Shown here one piece after another: positions 54,449 through 62,858 of a stretch of 64,000 bases of DNA. The translations under genes were made by a program, and so were the position numbers. Below the pieces are notes generated by a model. That model saw nothing but the letters and a program-made list of their open reading frames with translations. It searched no databases and had not been told where the DNA came from. The DNA is from Bizionia saleffrena (GTDB lineage Bacteria; Bacteroidota; Bacteroidia; Flavobacteriales; Flavobacteriaceae), in contig NZ_VSKM01000003.1 of NCBI RefSeq assembly GCF_008086175.1, positions 1-64,000 of the forward strand, written 5' to 3'. How positions within the stretch are numbered: the stretch's first letter is position 1; every line of letters starts with the position of its first letter.

Positions 54449-57307
54449 TTATAGTTGTGTGATTATAAAAGTCGATACGCTACCTCTGTCACTTAATTTG
54501 GGGTTTAATTCTTCTTCGGTGCAAGATATAGACCACTGCCCTGTTTTGTTCAAAAATTTCAAACGATCTTCTAACACATTCGAAGATTTTATTTTACGAT
54601 TATTCGGCTTTTGGGTGTTTACAAATCCTACACCGTCATCTATTATTTCAACTTTAAAGCTTTTTTCTGAAATATAGAGAACATTTACAAAGACATTTCC
54701 ATTTTCTACCTTATTAAAAATACCGTGATTAATGGCATTTTCTACTATAGGTTGCAATAACATTGTTGGCAACTTTACCTGCTTAGTATTCACTGTATCA
54801 TCGCAATTAATATGGTATTGAAACTTATCTTTAAATCGTAATTTTTCAATATCCAAATAATTTTGAATGAGCTTAATTTCTTCATTTAAACTGATTTCAG
54901 TTTCTTTAGACAATTCGAAAAACTGGCGAATAAGCTTAGAAAATTTAACTAAATAAGTTTCTGAAGCTTCAATTTCATTGTTATTTATGTAATATTGAAT
55001 CGCAGCTAAAGAATTAAACACAAAATGAGGATTCATTTGTGAGCGCAACGCTTTGAGCTGAATTTCAATCATCATTTTTTCTTGAATGAGGGCGTTATTT
55101 TTTTTAAGCTGAACGCTTTTACTCACCACCCAAACTAAATAAGCGATTACAGCGACCACAATTAAAACTAACATTATTTTTACCCATAACGCTTGCCACC
55201 ACAAAGGCAAAATTGTAAAGCTGAGTTGCTTTTTAATAGTACCGGATTCTAAATTAAAAGTGTAATGATCGGGTTTTAAATTATTGAAATTAAAAATAGT
55301 TGATGACGTTGTTATCCATTCGTTTTGAATAGGTTCTAATTTATAATTAAGAAGGATTTCATTATCTTCAGAGAAATTTATGATATCAGATTTTAAGTTA
55401 ACCACATTATTACTGGTGTACAAAAAAGTGTTGTCGCACTCCGTAATAACCTCATCATTATAAGTGGCCTTTTCTATAAAAACATCAAGTAACAAATTTT
55501 GTGTTTCTTGGTGGATAGGTAAAATAGCCAACCCATTGTTAGTACCCACAATTAAATCTTGATTGTCTACAAAAATAGAATTTACATTATTATTAGGCAG
55601 TCCATCGTTTACACCATAAGATTTTACTAATTGGTACTCACCGTTGTTTTTTTCAAGATGCAATACACCTGTATTTGTAGCTAACCAAATGGTATTATCT
55701 TTAACAAAGGCATCTTGAACTATTAAAAACTCAGAACCATTTAACGGCCTAATGGTGTCTAAATCTGATATAAAACTTCCAAAACCATCTGTATTTATTA
55801 ATAGTTCAGTTTCAGAAAGTGGTTTAATACTTAATACAGGTTTTTTAAAAGTTTGGGTTTTAAAAATGACGTTTTTTACAGCATCGTTTTCTATTTCCTT
55901 TAAACCACTATTGGTAGCAATAATTAAGCGACAGTTAAAAACTAACAAGTCGTTACTCCCTCTCTGAGAGATATCAGCTTTAATCTTAAAGGTTTCATCA
56001 TCTATTTTATAGATTCCAAAGGAATAAATTGCATATAACTCTGAATTAAAAAGAACAACCTTTTTTAAATGTCTAGTAGCATATTCTGGATTTAAAGACT
56101 CTTTTTTAAACGTTGCAATTGGTCTCTCTCCCCTAAATTCTTTAAAAATAATGTTTGGCGTAAAATAATAGGCTGTATTAAGAGCCGTGATTTCAGATGC
56201 GCCATAAATATAGTCGTTTACAGAGAGGTAAGGCTTAAATGTTTTATCACTTTCAGCATACTTAAAAAAGCCTTGATTGTAAACACTCGCAATTAAATTA
56301 TTATGAATACGGTTTAAATTTTGAATCTTATCACCTTCAAAATCATAAATAATATTTTGTTTAAGGTCAGGCAGTTTGTAAACGCCTTTATTAAAAGTAG
56401 ATAACCAGATTGTATTTTTATTATCTATAAAACCAAAATGAGCATTTAAATGCGGCGGAAAAAAAAAGGGTTTAGAAATATGAAAGTTCTCATCTAAATA
56501 CCCAACAAAAGAAGCTCCAGAAATTTGAAATGTATCACCTACCACATTTATTCTGGCGTGTTTTACAGAATCTATGTCGATTTCATCTTTAAAAGTAAAG
56601 GTCTTGAATTCTAATGTATCAAAATTTAAAATGTAATATTTTTTATCTGATACCCAAAAAAACAAGTTCTCTGTTATTTGACCTCTCGATGTCTTGTGGT
56701 ATACTGTATTTTTTGCGTGAAATTGTTTAAGAATAGTGCTATTTTCATCATAAACAATTAAATTATCTGTAGTGTAACTGTACGTTAAATAAGAGACATT
56801 ACTATTATTGATTATTTTAACAAAATCTTTGTTACCTAATTTATTTTCAGGCTCTTTTATCTGTTCCCAAATGGTATCCTTTAAAGTGAACATCTTATTA
56901 GGCCCATTGGGATACACGCTATTTTGTATTTGAGAGGAAAAAATGGGATTCATAATTTCGTTTTTCGCCATGTTAGGAAATGAAAAAACACTGTCATTTT
57001 CAATGAAACCTAAGCGCGAAGATTTAGATAAATACCAAATTTTACCATCTGGTGTTACAAAAGCATCCCAAACATCGTTAATTGGCAACCCCTCTTTAGT
57101 TGTAAAAGTTTTAAAAGTTTTACCATTATACTTTACCATTCCTTTATCTGTTAAAAACCACATATAGCCTTTAGCATCTTGCATAATTGTATAGACGTGG
57201 TTACTTGGCAAGCCGTCTTTAGTAGAATAATTGGTATACTGCTGCGCGAATAACACATTCCATAATAATAGAAGTAATAGAGTTATATGCCATTTTTTAT
57301 GTTTCAA
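54449..57307 (-). CDS. Propeller-type sensor histidine kinase of the LytS class
   Basis: The product has 952 residues. The start is TTG at 57307, opening a signal peptide (KHKKWHITLLLLLLWNVLFAQ). Residues 22 to about 600 are an extracytoplasmic two-component-regulator propeller (NYSTKDGLPSNHVYTIMQDA, then repeated GLPxxxV and ATNTGVLHL motifs), followed by a Y_Y_Y domain (NYKLEPIQNEWITTSS), a membrane helix (VKIMLVLIVVAVIAYLVWVV), and a His_kinase domain with LRSQMNPHFVFNSLAAIQYY and a GHKL ATPase with VENAINHGI. It should sense an external ligand and phosphorylate the adjacent LytTR regulator. Confidence 0.94.
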   Translation of the reverse strand: MKHKKWHITLLLLLLWNVLFAQQYTNYSTKDGLPSNHVYTIMQDAKGYMWFLTDKGMVKYNGKTFKTFTTKEGLPINDVWDAFVTPDGKIWYLSKSSRLGFIENDSVFSFPNMAKNEIMNPIFSSQIQNSVYPNGPNKMFTLKDTIWEQIKEPENKLGNKDFVKIINNSNVSYLTYSYTTDNLIVYDENSTILKQFHAKNTVYHKTSRGQITENLFFWVSDKKYYILNFDTLEFKTFTFKDEIDIDSVKHARINVVGDTFQISGASFVGYLDENFHISKPFFFPPHLNAHFGFIDNKNTIWLSTFNKGVYKLPDLKQNIIYDFEGDKIQNLNRIHNNLIASVYNQGFFKYAESDKTFKPYLSVNDYIYGASEITALNTAYYFTPNIIFKEFRGERPIATFKKESLNPEYATRHLKKVVLFNSELYAIYSFGIYKIDDETFKIKADISQRGSNDLLVFNCRLIIATNSGLKEIENDAVKNVIFKTQTFKKPVLSIKPLSETELLINTDGFGSFISDLDTIRPLNGSEFLIVQDAFVKDNTIWLATNTGVLHLEKNNGEYQLVKSYGVNDGLPNNNVNSIFVDNQDLIVGTNNGLAILPIHQETQNLLLDVFIEKATYNDEVITECDNTFLYTSNNVVNLKSDIINFSEDNEILLNYKLEPIQNEWITTSSTIFNFNNLKPDHYTFNLESGTIKKQLSFTILPLWWQALWVKIMLVLIVVAVIAYLVWVVSKSVQLKKNNALIQEKMMIEIQLKALRSQMNPHFVFNSLAAIQYYINNNEIEASETYLVKFSKLIRQFFELSKETEISLNEEIKLIQNYLDIEKLRFKDKFQYHINCDDTVNTKQVKLPTMLLQPIVENAINHGIFNKVENGNVFVNVLYISEKSFKVEIIDDGVGFVNTQKPNNRKIKSSNVLEDRLKFLNKTGQWSISCTEEELNPKLSDRGSVSTFIITQL

Positions 57308-57407
57308 TGGTGCGCAATGTTTTACAGTAATTAGTGTTCCTCAATATAACTGATAAAAGGTACTCTTTAATTATTTTTTTAATTGAATTACCTTTAGATG
57401 TTTTAAC

Positions 57408-57698
57408 CTACAAAAAATAGAGTCCGTTACATAAGCTTTCCAAATCTAAACTGTTTTCGTCTGTATTAAAAGGTACTATAAATAGGTCTCGTCCATTTAT
57501 AATTTTCAATCTAAACTCACCTTTCGTTTGCAATACCACTCTTAGTTTATCCATTACTGCATTTGGGTACCTGTTTAAAGTAATAGAAAAGCCTTAGTTA
57601 TCGTTTACAGAAAATGTCGTGTTAATTTCTGTGGTTGCTGTATTCGCAGTGATCGGCACATTATAATGGACATAAATATTTGTACGTTTATTCATCAT
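57408..57698 (-). pseudogene. Possible broken small gene (nonsense at codon 35)
   Basis: From ATG ATG at 57698 the frame encodes about 96 residues down to TAG at 57408 but has a single in-frame TAA at 57594-57596 (codon 35). The sequence on both sides reads as coherent protein, including MDKLRVVLQTKGEFRLKII and the end ENSLDLESLCNGLYFL, which resembles the last strands of a type A T9SS sorting domain. The rest of the 464-base gap (57308-57771) has no other feature. It may be a pseudogene, or a chance frame. Confidence 0.4.
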
Positions 57699-57771
57699 TT
57701 CATTTGCTATTTAGCAGAGACAGCCATCCCTTTTCAAACTTATTACTCTCCGAGGTTACTTACTAAAACCT

Positions 57772-58329
57772 TTATTGATCTGGTTTTCTTAAAATTCTGC
57801 CTTCGCCGACTATTGTTCCTTGAGCAGTAGTATCTGTTGCATACAAAAAATCGCCTTCAAAAGTAAACTCTATGTAATCTCCAACATTTACGGGGTGAAC
57901 CGTAACCGTGCACATCACTGGCGAACTAGCAAAATTCGTTATACTTGACACAAATATATGACCTGGAGAAAACTCTGTAAAAATGAAATTACTCGTTACG
58001 CCATCTGAAATTCCCCAAGAAAAATTACTTTCATTTGTAAACGTTGTAAAATCTGGAAAGGTAAAATCTCCATCTACAAAAATGCTCGCATCATTTACAG
58101 AGCCAGCGGAAGCCCTAAAATAAAACTTCTCGAATGGCGAATTGGTATTTGGTGTAAAATAGCCTTTTGCTGAAGCGTCAAAAATACGCTCTGTTCCATT
58201 GTTTAGTGTGTATTTAAAATATTCGCTTGTGTTTAATGTTGGCGTAATTACGGCATCGTCATCGTTACCGCAACTAAACGTAGAAACTATAAGAGCGAAT
58301 ACTAAAAAAGGTTTTAAAAATATTTTCAT
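57772..58329 (-). CDS. Surface-type lipoprotein, unknown function (185 aa)
   Basis: The product has 185 residues. The signal ends in a lipobox STFSC, with lipid Cys20 followed directly by the acidic GNDDD, which in Bacteroidetes favours display on the cell surface. The rest is beta-rich, with YFKYTLNNGTERIF, MCTVTVHPVNVGDYIEFTFE and TIVGEGRILRKP, reminiscent of small immunoglobulin- or calycin-like lipoproteins. I do not recognise the family. It is the last gene of a four-gene lipoprotein operon (11 bases after the LVIVD gene) and lies upstream of the sensor kinase. Confidence 0.78.
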   Translation of the reverse strand: MKIFLKPFLVFALIVSTFSCGNDDDAVITPTLNTSEYFKYTLNNGTERIFDASAKGYFTPNTNSPFEKFYFRASAGSVNDASIFVDGDFTFPDFTTFTNESNFSWGISDGVTSNFIFTEFSPGHIFVSSITNFASSPVMCTVTVHPVNVGDYIEFTFEGDFLYATDTTAQGTIVGEGRILRKPDQ

Positions 58330-58340
58330 TGTTTTTCTGA

Positions 58341-59789
58341 TTAATTATCTACTGCTATATAATTTCCATAGCCAGCATTAAAAGTGCTCACTAGATTTAA
58401 ACTCCCTCCAGACATATCATAGATATATAAAGCATTGGCATCTGTTACATAAGCATAATTAAGATTAACAACGACACCACTAGCGTTATTTAGAGGCTTT
58501 GAGTCCATAACAGACATCGTGTTTAAATTAATCATTTTCACACCATCGTAACTTGTTTGTAAAGGAGCGTCTGGACCAGGTTTCATTGTAACATAAGCAT
58601 AAGCACCTGAAACATCCAAAGCCGTTGCGTGACCGCCAATAATAACCTCATCAATTAATTGGAAACCGGCTGGCGTTTGTTGAAATTTCTTTAATTTTTG
58701 ATCTATAATATTCGCCACATAATAATAAGTGCCATCGGTTCTTGTCCAGCTATGAAAACTTCCATTGCTGTAAGGATAAGAAGCTATGTCTACATCCATA
58801 GGGGCACTTGTAGTGTTCGTTACCAAAGGTGTACTTGGATCTGTAATATCTATTCTATGTAAACCAGAAGCTAAATCTATAATAACTAAATCATCTCCAT
58901 TTTTAACCATACTCATTGTATCGTGGCCATCTACAATACTATACTCTGCACTCGCCATATGAAATTTATGAAACCCTCTATATTCATCTGAAATATACGT
59001 GTAGTTTTCTACTTCTACCACATCTGAAACGCGACCATAAGTTGCACTTTTTGCAAGTGAACCGTAAATAGTTGCAGTTGGCGGGTTTGCAATGTTTACA
59101 AAACTGACAAAAGGCTCTGTGGCATCAAAATGCCCAACATACGCAAGGCTGTTTGCAGTATTTACATAGTATGATGTTGGTGCTGGAATAGCGGTTTCCA
59201 AGCTAGGCGATAAAACGTTAGTCACATTTACAATTTTTAGGTTTGAACCATCTGTTATATAAACATAATCGGTAACACTTACAATTTCATCTATAATTAC
59301 ACACATATTAACTGAGGCAGCGACAGCATCATTATCTTGAGCAGACAAATATAAAAGTTCTAGTGTTACTACGTCACCAGGTTGATTTCCGCCACTTAAT
59401 GTACTGACTACTGTTGTATAAAATTGTGTATTACCTACTGGATAGGTACTTCCATTCATCATAAAATAACTGCCATCGATTGCATTAAAATTAGTCCCTA
59501 AAGTAGACAAGCTACCGGTGGTAGTCCCAAAGGTATAGAAATCCATTATTGGTGCATTTTGGGTGTTAAATATGTGCAAATAATCACCATCTGGATGACC
59601 AGTTACGTATTGCACATTAACAAGGTTTCCGTCAAAGAGAAGATTGTTCTCTCCTTCGTTTATAACAGTAATACCTTGCTCACCGTCTCCACAAACCTCA
59701 TCTACAAAAGGATCATTATCATTGCCGTAGTCACAGCTATAAAGCATAGGGATAACGGCAGCAAATAAAATATTTTTTATTATTTTCAT
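58341..59789 (-). CDS. LVIVD-repeat surface-type lipoprotein (482 aa)
   Basis: The product has 482 residues. The lipobox is MLYSC (lipid Cys19), followed by DYGNDNDPFVDE. Residues about 33-170 form a beta domain (VNVQYVTGHPDGDYLHIFN ... VNMCVIIDE) that is homologous to the 192-residue lipoprotein upstream. From about 175 on, there are LVIVD-type repeats forming a beta-propeller: DYVYITDGSNLKIVNVTN, DDLVIIDLASGLHRIDITD, GAYAYVTMK, DANALYIYDMSGG. No catalytic motif is seen. It may bind a ligand or partner outside the cell. It lies 11 bases from each neighbour, third of the four-gene operon. Confidence 0.85.
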   Translation of the reverse strand: MKIIKNILFAAVIPMLYSCDYGNDNDPFVDEVCGDGEQGITVINEGENNLLFDGNLVNVQYVTGHPDGDYLHIFNTQNAPIMDFYTFGTTTGSLSTLGTNFNAIDGSYFMMNGSTYPVGNTQFYTTVVSTLSGGNQPGDVVTLELLYLSAQDNDAVAASVNMCVIIDEIVSVTDYVYITDGSNLKIVNVTNVLSPSLETAIPAPTSYYVNTANSLAYVGHFDATEPFVSFVNIANPPTATIYGSLAKSATYGRVSDVVEVENYTYISDEYRGFHKFHMASAEYSIVDGHDTMSMVKNGDDLVIIDLASGLHRIDITDPSTPLVTNTTSAPMDVDIASYPYSNGSFHSWTRTDGTYYYVANIIDQKLKKFQQTPAGFQLIDEVIIGGHATALDVSGAYAYVTMKPGPDAPLQTSYDGVKMINLNTMSVMDSKPLNNASGVVVNLNYAYVTDANALYIYDMSGGSLNLVSTFNAGYGNYIAVDN

Positions 59790-59800
59790 AGTTTTAAGTT

Positions 59801-60463
59801 TTAGTCTAAAATGATACCGAAAGTTCCTTCGTAATGCCCCGTGATTATTTCGCCATCTTCATTCATAAATGTATAATCGACATCTACTGTGCTTTCTGTT
59901 GGATTAGCATTATCTATAGTAATAGCATTAAAAGTAATTGATGGACCTACTGGGCCTGGGAAATTAAAAATGCCCACATTCTCGCTACCAATACCGAACT
60001 CTGTGTTATTATTTATATATATTGGACTTAAAGCATCTATTTGACCATTCTCAATAATAACAGAATCGTGAATACTAGAAACCACATACGTATTATTTGG
60101 CAGTGGCCCTGCATTTGCCAAACTTGGGTTGTCTTGGACTTCTACATTTAAAAACACCCAGCTCGTTGTGTTTAAAGAGAATAAATAATCATCGTTTACG
60201 CCATTTACATTTGCCAAATCATTGTCGAACATTCTTCCGTTGGAAAAGAAAAAACTGTAATTATCTGGAAAGCCATCGCCTCCAATATTAGGGTCGTCAT
60301 CCTCTTCATCTATCTCAAAATAAGCATTCGGAGTTTCAAAAAATATATTATTGTGCGTAAAACCATCGGTTGGAACTACTGGATCTGTTTGTTCGTCGTC
60401 GTTGTTATCACAACTAAAGGCAAAAAGAGAAATGAGTACTAGTATTATGTTTATATTTTTCAT
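59801..60463 (-). CDS. Surface-type lipoprotein, unknown function (220 aa)
   Basis: The product has 220 residues. The lipobox LFAFSC (lipid Cys18) is followed by DNNDDEQTD, the acidic surface-export-like stretch. The mature part is beta-rich with many Asn, Asp and Gly: NIFFETPNAYFEIDEEDDDP, SFFFSNGRMF, LFSLNTTSWVFLNVEV and the end VDYTFMNEDGEIITGHYEGTF. I do not recognise the family. It is the second gene of the lipoprotein operon, 13 bases after the first and 11 before the LVIVD gene. Confidence 0.78.
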   Translation of the reverse strand: MKNINIILVLISLFAFSCDNNDDEQTDPVVPTDGFTHNNIFFETPNAYFEIDEEDDDPNIGGDGFPDNYSFFFSNGRMFDNDLANVNGVNDDYLFSLNTTSWVFLNVEVQDNPSLANAGPLPNNTYVVSSIHDSVIIENGQIDALSPIYINNNTEFGIGSENVGIFNFPGPVGPSITFNAITIDNANPTESTVDVDYTFMNEDGEIITGHYEGTFGIILD

Positions 60464-60476
60464 CTTATTTAAGTTT

Positions 60477-61055
60477 TTAATTACAAATACTTGAATCCGT
60501 GTCGTCTGTGTCTATATTATTTAAGACTCCAAAACCGTAAGAAATAGTTTGCGACCCGCACCCATCACCATCTGCATCAATGTATCCCAACGTTAAGTCG
60601 GTTACTATTACACACAACTCAATTTCCAAACCGTTACCTACAATATCGAATCTAAATTCGTCGCCAACAACAGCTCCTGTAGTCCCGGTAACGCCTCTCT
60701 GGCAAGTAATTGCTAAGTTCGCATACGTGTTACCATCAAGATTAATAGTACCTGTGCCTGTAGCACCTTCATTAACCGCGATGGTTGTAAAATTAAAAAA
60801 ACCAGGATTGGTAGTTTTGTATATTTCAATTTCTGGTCCATTAGAGCCTCCAGTTACATATTGTGCAGTTAGCTCTGCGCCGGGAATAAGAGTTTCGGTC
60901 CCGTTGGACGTTGTATAAAAAGTAAGACCTTGATAATTACACACGTCTTCATTTGGCGGATTGATGGTATCTGTACCATCATCGTCGTCGTTATTGCAAG
61001 CAAATGTAAGTGATAGCACTGCGCTAAATAGAAAAATTTTAAATGTTGAATTCAT
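60477..61055 (-). CDS. Surface-type lipoprotein with domain shared with LVIVD neighbour (192 aa)
   Basis: The product has 192 residues. The lipobox SLTFAC (lipid Cys20) is followed by NNDDDDGTD. The beta domain at about 35-150 matches the N-terminal domain of the 482-residue neighbour: ELTAQYVTGGSNGPEIEIYK, NLDGNTYANLAI, VGDEFRFDI and ELCVIVTD. The C-terminus has an Asp-rich calcium-type stretch DADGDGCGS. It is the first gene of the operon. The family is not recognised. The leader contains a (TAA)n microsatellite. Confidence 0.78.
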   Translation of the reverse strand: MNSTFKIFLFSAVLSLTFACNNDDDDGTDTINPPNEDVCNYQGLTFYTTSNGTETLIPGAELTAQYVTGGSNGPEIEIYKTTNPGFFNFTTIAVNEGATGTGTINLDGNTYANLAITCQRGVTGTTGAVVGDEFRFDIVGNGLEIELCVIVTDLTLGYIDADGDGCGSQTISYGFGVLNNIDTDDTDSSICN

Positions 61056-61200
61056 AGCTTTAGAGAATTTGTTAGGTTTAGGGTTTATAAGTTTCTATAA
61101 TAATAATAATAATAGAGTTGCGCTAAATAGTTAAGAGGTTATTTGTAAAATGCGATTTCAATGTAATAGCACATTGTCTTAATTGTTTCCGAATAAAAAA

Positions 61201-61239
61201 AACCGACAACCTTTAAGAAACACTTTAGTATTGCCGATT
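61201..61239. other. Stem-loop with flanking A- and T-runs in a gene-poor interval
   Basis: On the minus strand AATCGGCAA pairs with TTGTCGGTT (with G-U pairs) and is followed by T-run; on the plus strand pairing is poorer. It lies in the 358-base gap 61056-61413 between the lipoprotein operon and the plus-strand gene at 61414. It may terminate transcripts arriving from the patatin gene. Nothing else is seen in this gap apart from a short (TAA)n run near 61095-61113. Confidence 0.4.
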
Positions 61240-61413
61240 TTTTTATTGTTGACTAATAGCAACTCAAATATAATGGGGTCGTTATAAGAAATATACTCCC
61301 ATACTATAAAACGTAGTCTTCATTATTTTAAAACCAACGTTCATTCAACTATCGGTTTTCTTGTACACTACTTAAAAAGAAACTAAGTTTGCTTTATAAT
61401 CTTATTCACAATT

Positions 61414-61932
61414 ATGCAGGACCAACTTATTAATCTTCTTATGTATACTGTTCCAGCAGTCGTAACTGGAGTTATTGCTTATTTCTTTTTTAAAGAACAT
61501 ATTAAAAACGAAAATAATAGACGTCATTTTTTAATGCATAAAGACTTCAAGAAAGAAGCGCTACCAATGCGCCTGCAAGCTTACGAGCGTATGACTTTGT
61601 TTTTGGAGCGTATTGTACCCTCTAAATTATTAATAAGAGTAGCACCGCTTTCTAGCGATAAAAATGATTACGAGAGATTGTTAATAGATAGTATAGAACA
61701 AGAATTTGAGCATAATTTATCGCAACAAATCTATTTAACTAGCGATTGCTGGAGTATAATTTTAGCGGCAAAAAACACGACCATTCAGCTTATTTTAAAA
61801 GCTAATATGTCTGAAAAAACAGACACTGCAAATAAACTTCGCGAAGTAATTTTAACGGAAATGATGGAAAAACAAGCGCCAAGCAGTACAGCTTTAGCGT
61901 ATATAAAAGAAGAAATAAGCGCTATCTGGTAA
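61414..61932 (+). CDS. Conserved hypothetical, membrane-anchored (DUF7935-like)
   Basis: The product has 172 residues. A hydrophobic N-terminal helix (LINLLMYTVPAVVTGVIAYFF) anchors a helical cytoplasmic or periplasmic domain with the conserved ALPMRLQAYERMTLFLERIVPS and FEHNLSQQIYLTSDCWSII. It resembles a Bacteroidetes-specific family I believe is DUF7935; function is unknown. Its last 11 bases overlap the end of the convergent patatin gene, an uncommon tail-to-tail overlap. Confidence 0.7.
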   Translation: MQDQLINLLMYTVPAVVTGVIAYFFFKEHIKNENNRRHFLMHKDFKKEALPMRLQAYERMTLFLERIVPSKLLIRVAPLSSDKNDYERLLIDSIEQEFEHNLSQQIYLTSDCWSIILAAKNTTIQLILKANMSEKTDTANKLREVILTEMMEKQAPSSTALAYIKEEISAIW

Positions 61933-62854
61933 TTTCCTTTTCTAAGGAGAGACTATCGTCCATAGACAGACCTTTACCGTGTTTACTTTCGGCGTGAGCA
62001 TATCCTTCTAACCACCATTTTTCCATTAACTTTTTATTAAAAATTAATGAATTTTCCGTGAGTTTCGTTGGCGTGTAGTAAAGATTCAGTTTTACGTTTC
62101 TGTATTGTGCAGCGAGTTTACCAATAGCAATATCTCCTTTTTCTACCTGATCTAATAAATGTCCAAACAGACTAAACATTAAGGAAAATGGATTGCTACC
62201 GAGCACCTTATTATACTCTAACTCTTCGCTTTCTAAAATAATGGCATCAACCTCTGTAGCACCACGTCTTATTGCTTCTCGAATAGGAATAACGCAGCCT
62301 AAACCCCCATCTGCGTAATCGAACCCATTTTTTTTCACTAAAGACATAAACGGGATATAATTACAAGAAATCCATATCCAATCGCAAAACTCATCATATT
62401 CAAAATCATTAATAGATTTATATTCGGTTCTGTTTTTTGAAAGATTTGCTACCGTTACAATGACGTCTTCTTTTGTTGCGCGAATAAGATTAAATTCTTC
62501 TTTGGTGAAATTCTTTTTAATATTTTTTCTTAGATTTTTACTTTCACCAAAAGTGCGCCTCTTTTTTATAAACTGAAGCACCGTATTAAAATAATTAATA
62601 GACACATATTCACGTCCTTTTTTCTTTTTCACAACAAAAGGATTAACACTAAAAATAGACTGTTGGTTTACGTTAGTAAAAATATCGTACAGTTTACCGA
62701 TATCGTTCGTGGCTAGAAAAGGAACGAGTAGCCCCCCCGTAGACGTGCCTAAGAACATATCGTACTGTTTACCTTCCTGCTCTATTAAATATTGCGCGAC
62801 ACCACCAGCAAAGGCTCCTTTACTACCGCCACCAGAGATCACTAATGCTTTCAA
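61922..62854 (-). CDS. Patatin-like phospholipase
   Basis: The product has 310 residues. The oxyanion loop GGGSKGAFAGGVAQYL follows the start directly (MKALVISGGGSKG), the nucleophile is in FLGTSTGGLLVPF (GxSxG), and the dyad Asp is in YADGGLGCVIPIREA (DGG). Patatins hydrolyse acyl chains from phospholipids. No signal peptide is present, so a cytoplasmic or membrane-surface place is likely. It begins 4 bases after the stop of the M1 peptidase gene, so these two are co-transcribed. Its 3' end overlaps the convergent gene by 11 bases. Confidence 0.92.
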   Translation of the reverse strand: MKALVISGGGSKGAFAGGVAQYLIEQEGKQYDMFLGTSTGGLLVPFLATNDIGKLYDIFTNVNQQSIFSVNPFVVKKKKGREYVSINYFNTVLQFIKKRRTFGESKNLRKNIKKNFTKEEFNLIRATKEDVIVTVANLSKNRTEYKSINDFEYDEFCDWIWISCNYIPFMSLVKKNGFDYADGGLGCVIPIREAIRRGATEVDAIILESEELEYNKVLGSNPFSLMFSLFGHLLDQVEKGDIAIGKLAAQYRNVKLNLYYTPTKLTENSLIFNKKLMEKWWLEGYAHAESKHGKGLSMDDSLSLEKEITR

Positions 62855-62858
62855 ATTG

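Noticed and set aside
53997-57300. Reading frames on the plus strand opposite the kinase and regulator
   Set aside because: Short shadow frames without coding-like composition, opposite strongly supported genes.
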